This document shows, one piece after another, positions 1-4,083 of a stretch of 5,839 bases of DNA. Position 1 is the first letter of the stretch. Every line of letters begins with the position of its first letter. The notes beneath the pieces are model-generated. The model saw nothing but the letters and a program-made list of their open reading frames with translations, did not search any database and was not told the DNA's origin. Origin of the DNA: Deltaproteobacteria bacterium. Its GTDB lineage: Bacteria > Desulfobacterota > DSM-4660 > Desulfatiglandales > Desulfatiglandaceae. The position numbers were made by a program, and so were the translations under genes. The DNA is taken from NCBI GenBank assembly GCA_019314425.1, contig JAFCZI010000157.1, forward strand, positions 1 to 5,839, in the 5' to 3' direction.

Positions 1-509
1 CACACCAAAAATTTCATCTTGTCGCATGCCGGAATAAAGAGCAAATTCTACCAAATCCCTGAGAAACTTTTTTCGTTGACGTCTGTTGTCGCATTCATCG
101 AGTAAACGCGCCTCTTCCTGTGGTGTTAAGACCCACATCCTTTCGTTGTCCTCGGATAACTGTTTAACCTTGGAAACCGGGTTGGTTTGGAGGTATCCCC
201 ATTGAACAGCGATGTTCATCATATTCCGCAAACATGCCACATCCCGATTGACCGTGGCCGGTGAAGCGCCGTTGTCCCTACGATCTTTCTTGTATTGTTC
301 AACCGAGCATGTTCAAGGTACTTCTCAGCAAAGGTCTCAAATTTGATCTTCCTTGCCTTCTGGTGATGTTTTCCTTCCCTTACTTCGATTTTGAATTTCA
401 CTTCGCGTTCCTTGGCAACTGTCTTACTGATACCCCGCCCCAGGGACTTTTTATAACGGATTCCTTCATGGTAAAACTCCGTTGTCCAATTACCAGTTCT
501 TTGATACAT
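1..509 (-). pseudogene. Tyrosine recombinase (phage-type integrase), 5' part, broken by an internal deletion
   Basis: Site-specific recombinase of the kind that integrates and excises mobile elements. The start at 509 has a good ribosome site (GGGGAGAG). The first ~65 codons give an N-terminal arm (GNWTTEFYHEGIRYKKSLG) and the beginning of the core-binding domain (KFETFAEKYLEHA). From about base 305 the homology moves to another frame: VEQYKKDRRDNGASPATVNR, then NMMNIAVQWGYLQTNPVSKV, then the start of the catalytic domain, ALYSGMRQDEI, whose Arg is the first catalytic residue of the family. The remaining catalytic residues lie beyond the left edge. The unshifted frame runs to a stop near 219. 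About 30-40 residues that normally join the core-binding helices are missing at the break, so this is a deletion of roughly 100 bp that also changes frame, not a single-base error. A TTGAACA direct repeat flanks the junction. The element may have lost its own excision function. Confidence 0.85.
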
Positions 510-539
510 GTAAGACTCTCCCCTGCCCCTGCCATAATA

Positions 540-590
540 CTCAGGAAACCGGGTAGGGTTCCCGGTGTTCGCTGATCAGGCTATCCTGAG
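540..590. repeat. Cluster of nested inverted repeats upstream of the integrase
   Basis: Three inverted repeats overlap here: CTCAGG (540-545) with CCTGAG (585-590); ACCGGG (548-553) with CCCGGT (561-566), 7-nt loop; and TCAGG (576-580) with CCTGA (585-589), 4-nt loop. No T run follows on either strand, so these are not ordinary intrinsic terminators. They lie 30-80 bp before the integrase start, where integrase promoters, operators or arm-type sites are often found. A role in recombination or in integrase control is only inferred. Confidence 0.35.
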
Positions 591-641
591 CATGTTTTAC
601 CGTCAAAATCGCTGAAAACGGGCGGTTCTGTCAAGAAAAAG

Positions 642-670
642 TTGTTGAATGTCGTTTTTCGTGATAAGAT
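642..670 (+). promoter_or_regulatory. Candidate sigma70 promoter with a partial repeat core in its spacer
   Basis: TTGTTG (642-647), 17-nt spacer, TAAGAT (665-670). The -35 matches consensus at 3 of 6 positions and the -10 at 4 of 6. TGTCGTTTTT (650-659) in the spacer is identical to the core of the palindromic repeats at 1298-1461. The promoter call is weak by itself. Confidence 0.25.
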
Positions 671-862
671 CCCCCTGTATTCTCAATGGGGTGAAGGCGC
701 TCTTCTGGTCCCCGCTGGGGTGGATGGAACGGACGCCCGGAATCTGTCCCCGTTCATTTTCAGTTTGGATCTTCCGCTCCCACATTGGAATAGCGACCAG
801 ATTTCCCTTGTGCATAGGCAGTGACACTAGCGCCGTCCTGTTCACCGGGGATCCAAAACCTT

Positions 863-940
863 GATTGCTTTGGCCCGAGACCGCGTTAGGGGTGCCTTCA
901 ACAATGGCATGAGGAAAGTTCGCGTCCTCCCAAAGCAATC
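863..940 (+). repeat. Long-range 11-bp inverted repeat in the leader of the 77-residue gene
   Basis: GATTGCTTTGG (863-873) is the exact reverse complement of CCAAAGCAATC (930-940), with 56 nt between. Within the loop TGCC and GGCA can pair, and two CGCG segments can pair. In a plus-strand transcript this gives a closed multi-branch fold that ends about 10 nt before the ribosome site (CAGGA, near 952) of the gene at 964, so it could affect translation start. The pairing is seen directly; function is inferred. Confidence 0.45.
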
Positions 941-963
941 CACCCGCCACACAGGAAAACATC

Positions 964-1197
964 ATGGCCCTTGAATACATGGAATATGAAGACTCACCGT
1001 TCGTGTTTGACCGTAAGACATGGGAGCTGTTTTCCATGGGAGGCGCCCACAGATCCAAATGGCGCAAGGTGGAAGACTCCGATAGCTGCGTCCACCTCCA
1101 GTTCCAGGCTTGTGAGATATCAGAGTTCGAGGCAAAAGCATTGGCTGAAGCCCTTGCCCGGGAACGGGCTGAGGATGAACGCGCGATGTCGGCATAA
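964..1197 (+). CDS. Small hypothetical protein, 77 residues
   Basis: I do not recognise the family. The start ATG is preceded by CAGGAAAACATC, a usable ribosome site; a second in-frame ATG lies five codons later. The product begins with an acidic, aromatic segment (MEYEDSPFVFDRKTWELFSM), has a central stretch with two cysteines (around residues 43 and 51), and ends in a charged helix rich in Ala and Glu (EAKALAEALARERAEDERA). There is no signal peptide or membrane segment. Codon use is regular throughout, unlike the competing minus-strand frames across the same bases. It faces the winged-helix gene tail to tail, with the repeat region between them. The structured segment 863-940 lies just upstream and probably belongs to its leader. 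Confidence 0.6.
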   Translation: MALEYMEYEDSPFVFDRKTWELFSMGGAHRSKWRKVEDSDSCVHLQFQACEISEFEAKALAEALARERAEDERAMSA

Positions 1198-1297
1198 CCT
1201 GGCCTTCAGGCCCATGGTTGGCGTCCGCGCATTTCTAACCCCTTTTTCCCGGTTATTCAAAGGGCATTTCCTCACACCCCATGGTACTCTATAGAAC

Positions 1298-1320
1298 ATT
1301 GTCGTTTTTGACAATCCAAA
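1298..1320 (+). repeat. Palindromic repeat, copy 1
   Basis: ATTGTC, GTTTTT, GACAAT followed by CCAAA; identical to copy 2 over 23 bases. It lies outside the coding sequence, about 40 bp past the stop of the winged-helix gene. Confidence 0.85.
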
Positions 1321-1361
1321 CACAGTTTTCATATTTTCGCATGAAATCACAATATTCCCCA

Positions 1362-1904
1362 TTAATGGCAAGGGTTTAAGGAATTTTGAGGCTTTTTTTT
1401 CGATTGTCGTTTTTGACAATCCAAATCCCACCAGATCAAGTTTGGATTGTCGTTTTTGACACCGATGATTGAACTTTTCCTTCCATAGACATTTCCCTTT
1501 TGGAACCCTCGCCCCTGCCTATTATCCTTCGATCTTTTGGCGGGAATGAAGTTCTCTGTACCAAAAAGAAGCCATCTGTCAGAGATTGCATAAAGGGATT
1601 TATCACCCTTCTTGCCACCGCCGCCTGAATGAGAAATATCCAGGAAACCATGTTCAATGAGGGTGTCAATTGCCCGCATGAAGGTTGCCCGTGGAAGCCC
1701 CCTCTTCTCAGCCTCAGAATAGGTATACTCAAGCTCCCCATTGTTCAGGATCACCCGTTCCCGCTTCCGTCCGGATTTCGGCTTATGGGTTTTCACCCGG
1801 CATTTCATCAGGAAATCAAAATACACGGTCTTTGCCGTTCCGTTTAATTGCCGGAAAGCGGCTGATCGTAAGAGTTCCCTTTCAATGACGATGATGTCAG
1901 ACAT
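1362..1904 (-). CDS. Winged-helix DNA-binding protein, candidate replication initiator or repressor, 180 residues
   Basis: Residues ~1-90 look like a winged helix-turn-helix: an opening helix (ERELLRSAAFRQLNGTAKTV), then YTYSEAEKRGLPRATFMRAI, where the part from ~68 would be the recognition helix, then IEHGFLDI and a Gly/Lys-rich wing (SGGGGKKGDKSLYAIS). This is the layout of small plasmid and phage initiator-type proteins; I cannot name the exact family. From ~120 the protein is polar and basic with low complexity (RSKDNRQGRGFQKG), probably because this part of the gene is constrained by the palindromic repeats at 1403 and 1446. The ATG at 1904 follows GAAGGAAATGA, a good ribosome site. No partitioning, helicase or relaxase gene is visible. 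It may be served by the operon promoter near 3720 or by an unseen one in the 170-bp gap before it. Confidence 0.7.
   Translation of the reverse strand: MSDIIVIERELLRSAAFRQLNGTAKTVYFDFLMKCRVKTHKPKSGRKRERVILNNGELEYTYSEAEKRGLPRATFMRAIDTLIEHGFLDISHSGGGGKKGDKSLYAISDRWLLFGTENFIPAKRSKDNRQGRGFQKGNVYGRKSSIIGVKNDNPNLIWWDLDCQKRQSKKKPQNSLNPCH
1403..1425 (+). repeat. Palindromic repeat, copy 2
   Basis: Identical to copy 1 over 23 bases. Inside the winged-helix gene, where it is read as C-Q-K-R-Q on the minus strand. Confidence 0.85.
1415..1451. repeat. 11-bp inverted repeat joining copies 2 and 3
   Basis: GACAATCCAAA (1415-1425) is the exact reverse complement of TTTGGATTGTC (1441-1451), with a 15-nt loop. 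The right flank of copy 2 and the left flank of copy 3 thus form a larger dyad that could extrude as a hairpin. No T run follows, so it is not a terminator. Confidence 0.7.
1446..1461 (+). repeat. Palindromic repeat, copy 3 (right arm shortened)
   Basis: ATTGTCGTTTTTGACA matches the first 16 bases of copies 1 and 2; the last bases diverge. Inside the winged-helix gene, where it is read as V-K-N-D, a different frame from copy 2. Confidence 0.8.
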
Positions 1905-1944
1905 TCATTTCCTTCAGCCTGGTCGGTTTCCCTTTGGCTTTTGT

Positions 1945-2001
1945 CATTGGAGAGAAACGCTACTTAGGATATGCCACTACTGACCGTTCATCTCTCCAAT
2001 G
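1945..2001. repeat. 11-bp inverted repeat upstream of the winged-helix gene
   Basis: CATTGGAGAGA (1945-1955) and TCTCTCCAATG (1991-2001) are exact reverse complements, 35 nt apart. They bracket TATCCT on the minus strand (about 1964-1969), the same hexamer as the -10 of the promoter near 3706, although no good -35 is present. The position 40-100 bp before the gene start fits a two-half operator or a leader stem. Confidence 0.5.
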
Positions 2002-2022
2002 GGTTCTACCGCTCAGGCCCCA

Positions 2023-2047
2023 GGGACCCGGCGAAAGGCCCGGGCCC
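2023..2047 (-). other. GC-rich hairpin between two minus-strand genes
   Basis: GGG-A-CCCGG (2023-2031) pairs with CCGGGCCC (2040-2047) across an 8-nt loop, leaving one bulged A. It follows the 2076-2473 gene and precedes the winged-helix gene. There is no T run, so it may act as a processing or stability element, or partially separate the two genes. Confidence 0.3.
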
Positions 2048-2075
2048 CAAAGGTCGTAGGCCATGCCGTTAGGGG

Positions 2076-2473
2076 TTAATCCCCTCTCACCTTATGGATT
2101 GCATCCCATAACACCCTCGCAGGATTCAAACCAACAATTCCGCATTCAATAGAGCCTTCAATGAGATTTGGGATGCCCTGTTTCCTTAATTCTTCAATGT
2201 TAACGTTTCCACCAGTGGCTTTGTTTTCTTCATTGCCCTTTTCCCAATATTCATTGGCGTCTTTTTCAAAAAGATTGCATAGGTCTTCCACCACGCTAAC
2301 AGCGACCGGCCACTGTTCGGCATCATCTCCGCTGCTTTCCATCGTGAATCTGAGTTTGTCCAAGAAAGACGCTTGTGCATTCAAAATATCAAAAAGTAAA
2401 TCGCTGCTGACTGCCCCCCCCGCTTGAAGGCATCTAACACATACACCTCTTCATTTCTATCCTGTTCGCTCAT
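2076..2473 (-). pseudogene. Fifth small protein of the overlapping cassette, frame broken at a G8 run (132 residues if corrected)
   Basis: Translation from the ATG at 2473 has a strong ribosome site (GGGAGGGAG) and overlaps the previous stop by ATGA, as in every other junction of the cassette. It gives MSEQDRNEEVYVLDAFKRGG, then after eight G (2414-2421) runs to a stop at 2381-2383, for only 30 residues. The neighbouring frame continues smoothly as VSSDLLFDILNAQASFLDKL and ends at 2076. It has no ATG or GTG of its own, only a TTG at 2384 without a ribosome site. One extra G, or a -1 slip on the G run, joins the two parts into a 132-residue acidic, mostly helical protein. No known domain recognised. 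It could be a sequencing error, a real mutation, a phase-variable gene or programmed slippage. Confidence 0.65.
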
Positions 2474-2682
2474 GATACTCCCTCCCGTTTCCTTAAATTC
2501 TTGACCCTCGATGTCAGGGCCTCATAATCCGTTTTGATTGCCCGTACCACCCCTGATATCCGCATGACGGCCTGGTCGTGAAGCATCTCAGCAACCCCGC
2601 GCATTTCCGCAGCGCAATCAAACATTCTCCGGATCTCCGCAAGCTGATTCATGCGCGGGATCTGGGTCGGTTTTTCTTTCAT
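2470..2682 (-). CDS. Small protein with FDCAA motif, 70 residues, fourth gene of the cassette
   Basis: Unrecognised family. The start at 2682 follows AAAGGAACCCACACC and overlaps the preceding stop by ATGA. The product is mostly helical: an N-terminal basic arm, then NQLAEIRRMFDCAAEMRGVA, then a second helix (MRISGVVRAIKTDYEALTSR) and a basic tail. The NQLAEIRRMFDCAAE segment matches NKLAALSQLFDCAAD of the first cassette gene (3205-3462) at 8 of 15 positions with several conservative changes, so the two are probably paralogues. No signal peptide or membrane helix. Its stop overlaps the start of the next gene by 4 nt. Confidence 0.75.
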   Translation of the reverse strand: MKEKPTQIPRMNQLAEIRRMFDCAAEMRGVAEMLHDQAVMRISGVVRAIKTDYEALTSRVKNLRKREGVS

Positions 2683-2846
2683 GGTGTGGGTTCCTTTACG
2701 CTGATTTCTTCTTCGTAAATGGCCAAAACATCTTTGATAAGTCCAACGGCCAGCGTAAAGGATTCCCCGGTGCCGTTGTCGTTATCAAATGCCGCATTAA
2801 CCAGAAAATCAACTCTCTCAATACAGTGGTCGGCTATGTCATTCAT
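2679..2846 (-). CDS. Small acidic protein, 55 residues, third gene of the cassette
   Basis: A short gene supported mainly by context. The ATG at 2846 has a near-perfect ribosome site (AGGAGG, 7 nt upstream) and overlaps the preceding stop by ATGA; its own TGA overlaps the next ATG in the same way. The product starts MNDIADHCIERVDFLVNAAF, passes through an acidic loop (DNDNGTGE), and ends in a helix (SFTLAVGLIKDVLAIYEEEI). The order helix, acidic loop, helix resembles the middle of the neighbouring 121-residue protein (RFEALIEMLDDDDFGKFGFL), so distant paralogy is possible. Function unknown. Confidence 0.75.
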   Translation of the reverse strand: MNDIADHCIERVDFLVNAAFDNDNGTGESFTLAVGLIKDVLAIYEEEISVKEPTP

Positions 2847-3208
2847 GACGTGACCTCCTTTTCCTCAGCCAACGGTTTACAGACAACACCTATCGGCATC
2901 CCACCATCGTAAATAGGGCAACTCCGCACCGGCGTGTCAATATAGATTACACCCACGTTTTCCACGATTAAATCATAGGCTTTGTTCAGAATAGCATTGC
3001 TGTGATCTGTAAGGTTTTGGGCCAAAAAACCGAACTTTCCAAAGTCGTCATCATCAAGCATTTCAATAAGCGCCTCAAAACGATTCATGGTTGTACTGAT
3101 CATTTCAGCAAGCGTTACCCGATAAGTTTCCGCTTCCCATCCATGTTTGGTCATGTAAACCGGGTGGTGTTCATCATCCTTGACAATCCTCAACTTTTCT
3201 TCGCTCAT
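2843..3208 (-). CDS. Small acidic protein, 121 residues, second gene of the cassette
   Basis: Unrecognised. The ATG at 3208 follows CAGGAGGCCACGTC, a strong ribosome site, and overlaps the preceding stop by ATGA. The N-terminus is polar (MSEEKLRIVKDDEHHPVYMT). The centre is two helices around an acidic stretch (EALIEMLDDDDFGKFGFLAQ, then DHSNAILNKAYDLIVE), and the C-terminal third is more extended with two cysteines (CPIYDGGMPIGVVCKP). No membrane or export signal. The junction into the next gene (AGGAGGTCACGTCATGA) is almost identical to its own start junction (GGAGGCCACGTCATGA), as if units had been duplicated together with their coupling signals. Confidence 0.8.
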   Translation of the reverse strand: MSEEKLRIVKDDEHHPVYMTKHGWEAETYRVTLAEMISTTMNRFEALIEMLDDDDFGKFGFLAQNLTDHSNAILNKAYDLIVENVGVIYIDTPVRSCPIYDGGMPIGVVCKPLAEEKEVTS

Positions 3209-3462
3209 GACGTGGCCTCCTGTTCTTGAATTATTCCTATCCGACCATCCACCTTTTGCGCTATCTCAAGAATTTCATCTACGATGGAATGCAAGAGAAC
3301 GCCAACGCCAATAAACCCGCTTAAATCCAGTCTCTCCCGATCTCCGTCGGCGGCACAATCGAAGAGTTGAGACAGGGCGGCCAGCTTGTTGACAGGCGAA
3401 AGCATTTCACGTTCGACATTAACTTCTTCGGGTGTACGTTCCGGTGTGGTGTGATCTTTCAT
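3205..3462 (-). CDS. Small acidic protein with FDCAA motif, 85 residues, first gene of the cassette
   Basis: The start at 3462 (MKDHTTPERTPEEVNVEREM) is chosen because GAGGAGG lies 7-8 nt upstream; the frame is also open a further 15 codons upstream, but that part lies in the leader. The protein has a polar N-terminus, a helix with NKLAALSQLFDCAADGDRER, and a second helix (GVLLHSIVDEILEIAQKVDG). The FDCAA segment is shared with the 2470-2682 gene. Unknown function; no membrane or export signal. It is the first gene after the structured leader and its tandem terminators, so its expression, and that of the four coupled genes behind it, should depend on read-through there. Confidence 0.75.
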   Translation of the reverse strand: MKDHTTPERTPEEVNVEREMLSPVNKLAALSQLFDCAADGDRERLDLSGFIGVGVLLHSIVDEILEIAQKVDGRIGIIQEQEATS

Positions 3463-3507
3463 GGTGGACCTCCTCAAATAAGGGTTTAAAGATCCGCCTT
3501 TGCACAT

Positions 3508-3590
3508 AAAAAAAGGCGGGCTGCACGTGGTTGATAGACCGGCCCAAAAGGCAAACCGGCGAGCCCGAAGGCTCCCACGTACAGCCCGCC
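3508..3590 (-). terminator. Large intrinsic terminator before the cassette
   Basis: GGCGGGCTGCACGTGG (3515-3530) and CCACGTACAGCCCGCC (3575-3590) form a 16-bp stem with one mismatch. The apical part includes GAGCC-CGAA-GGCTC (3561-3574). On the minus strand the stem is followed by seven T (3514-3508). It lies 45 bp before the first cassette gene. After read-through, its 3' arm could instead pair with AAAGGCGG (complement of 3494-3501). Confidence 0.8.
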
Positions 3591-3609
3591 AGAAGGATCA
3601 CACGGGCAC

Positions 3610-3644
3610 AAAAAAAGCGCCATGTGTGAAACTGATAGGCGCTT
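3610..3644 (-). terminator. First (upstream) intrinsic terminator of the leader
   Basis: AAGCGCC (3615-3621) pairs with GGCGCTT (3638-3644) across a 16-nt loop; read on the minus strand the stem runs into a T run (3616-3610). About 55-90 nt after the predicted transcription start. Confidence 0.7.
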
Positions 3645-3705
3645 GCACGCCTTTTGGATATTCCGGCTATCAACCCGGGCCGTGGATTTTGCCACGACGG
3701 TTACG

Positions 3706-3735
3706 AGGATAGCAGTTCACGGGGGGGTTCGTCAA
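3706..3735 (-). promoter_or_regulatory. Sigma70-like promoter of the leader and cassette, with a C7 run in the spacer
   Basis: Minus strand: TTGACG (3735-3730), 18-nt spacer AACCCCCCCGTGAACTGC, TATCCT (3711-3706); start expected near 3699. Five of six -35 bases match consensus. The spacer is one base above the optimum and contains seven C, so slippage there would alter promoter strength. Confidence 0.55.
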
Positions 3736-3781
3736 GGGGTTTTTTGATTTTACTCTTTGAAGGGTATGCAGGTGAATTCGG

Positions 3782-3810
3782 TTGACATCACACTATATCG
3801 TTACTACGAT
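3782..3810 (+). promoter_or_regulatory. Promoter of brnT, predicted to give a leaderless mRNA
   Basis: TTGACA (3782-3787), exactly 17 nt, TACGAT (3805-3810). Transcription should begin about 3816-3818, at the A of the ATG at 3817. Confidence 0.65.
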
Positions 3811-3811
3811 A
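3796..3811. promoter_or_regulatory. Candidate operator over the brnT -10
   Basis: TATCGT (3796-3801) and ACGATA (3806-3811) form a perfect inverted repeat around TACT, covering the -10 box. A short palindrome at this position suits autorepression by the ribbon-helix-helix antitoxin BrnA, alone or with BrnT; binding is inferred. Confidence 0.5.
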
Positions 3812-3816
3812 AAATC

Positions 3817-4083
3817 ATGCAATACGAATGGGACGAAAGCAAGGACATAGCGAACCAGGTGAAACACGGCATCAATTTCGGTAAGGCGGAAAAATTCTGT
3901 TGGGATACCGCCATAGAAACTATTGATGATCGATCCGACTACGGTGAGGAAAGATGGGTTGCCATGGGATTGATCGGTGTCCGGCTTCACGTCATGATTT
4001 ATACCCTGCGGGAAAACAACATCCGAATTATCAGCCTGCGTAAGGCAAATAAGAGGGAGGTGGAATATTATGAGAAAATTTGA
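3817..4083 (+). CDS. brnT: BrnT-type ribonuclease toxin
   Basis: Toxin of a type II toxin-antitoxin pair. In the characterised Brucella system BrnT has a RelE-like fold, cuts RNA and is neutralised by BrnA. Recognised from the opening MQYEWDESKDIANQVKHGIN with FGKA and the C-terminal block RIISLRKANKREVEYYEK, which match the family pattern (EWDxxKxxxNxxKHG and RIISxRxAxxRExxxYE); 88 residues is the usual size. The start at 3817 matches where family members begin. In-frame starts at 3757 (TTG) and 3766 (ATG, with AAGGG before it) lie upstream of the promoter and would add ~20 unrelated residues. There is no ribosome site before 3817, consistent with a leaderless transcript. It overlaps brnA by 14 nt. 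No frameshift; likely functional. Confidence 0.9.
   Translation: MQYEWDESKDIANQVKHGINFGKAEKFCWDTAIETIDDRSDYGEERWVAMGLIGVRLHVMIYTLRENNIRIISLRKANKREVEYYEKI

Larger units (their letters stand above)
591..963 (+). other. Stretch without a convincing gene; probable structured leader of the 964-1197 gene
   Basis: Frames are open on both strands here, but none has convincing start signals and none reads like a family I can name with confidence. A plus-strand frame at 649-864 ending in FTGDPKP recalls Ash/Icd-like phage ORFs, which commonly lie over conserved leader DNA upstream of small phage genes. That is an unverified memory. The end of the stretch holds an 11-bp inverted repeat (863-873 and 930-940). 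I read the segment as untranslated leader or regulatory DNA. Confidence 0.3.
1298..1461. other. Candidate replication origin or operator array overlapping the 3' end of the winged-helix gene
   Basis: Three copies of the palindromic repeat ATTGTC-GTTTTT-GACAAT lie at 1298, 1403 and 1446 in the same orientation. Spacings are 105 and 43 bp, close to ten and four helical turns, so bound proteins would sit on the same face. Between copies 1 and 2 lies an A/T-rich stretch (about 1321-1402, including eight T). The layout of in-phase iterons beside A/T-rich DNA, partly inside a DNA-binding protein gene, matches lambda O-type and iteron plasmid origins. An operator array for autoregulation is the main alternative. 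The intergenic part (1198-1361) holds no gene. Confidence 0.45.
3463..3699 (-). ncRNA. Structured leader RNA with tandem terminators, P4/C4-immunity-like
   Basis: From the promoter at 3706-3735 a ~240-nt untranslated leader would be made before the 3462 start. It contains two intrinsic terminators (3610-3644 and 3508-3590). The RNA segment from 3675-3663 (GGTTGATAGCCGG) is complementary to the segment from 3542-3529 (CCGGTCTATCAACC): 13 pairs with one bulged base, reaching the base of the second terminator stem. Part of it, TGATAG, can also pair with CTATCA in the first terminator. One segment complementary to two downstream sites around terminators is the design of phage P4 CI and P1/P7 C4 RNA immunity. 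A minus-strand frame across the leader (3486-3695) recalls Ash-type phage ORFs found over such regions. The assignment by similarity is from memory; the pairings are seen directly. Confidence 0.5.

Noticed and set aside
649..864. Plus-strand 71-residue frame ending FTGDPKP
   Set aside because: Recalls Ash/Icd-like phage ORFs, but there is no ribosome site and such frames may only reflect conserved leader DNA; described within the leader instead of as a gene.
603..1067. Long minus-strand open frame opposite the 77-residue gene
   Set aside because: It overlaps the better supported plus-strand gene from its start. A shorter version from 962 has AAGGG before it, but its start almost coincides with the opposite gene's ATG, leaving no room for signals. 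The product resembles nothing known to me.
1308..1337. TTGACA-18-TATTTT promoter on the plus strand from repeat 1
   Set aside because: TTGACA is simply part of the repeat, the -10 is weak and no plus-strand gene follows.
1298..1461. The three palindromes as a CRISPR array
   Set aside because: Repeats are short, spacings are unequal (105 and 43 bp) and two copies are coding; no Cas genes are present.
3180..3189. TTGACAATCC, matching the right half of the palindromic repeat
   Set aside because: Lies inside the 121-residue gene and lacks the left arm and GTTTTT spacer; probably chance.
3515..3590. Cloverleaf-sized fold of about 76 nt, possible tRNA
   Set aside because: The outer stem is 16 bp, with no anticodon arm or T-loop consensus, and it is followed by a T run; it is a terminator.
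3486..3695. Minus-strand 69-residue frame (MAKSTARVDSRNIQKACKRL...)
   Set aside because: Resembles Ash-type ORFs, but it runs through both terminators and the paired leader segments, so it is more likely a by-product of the conserved RNA.
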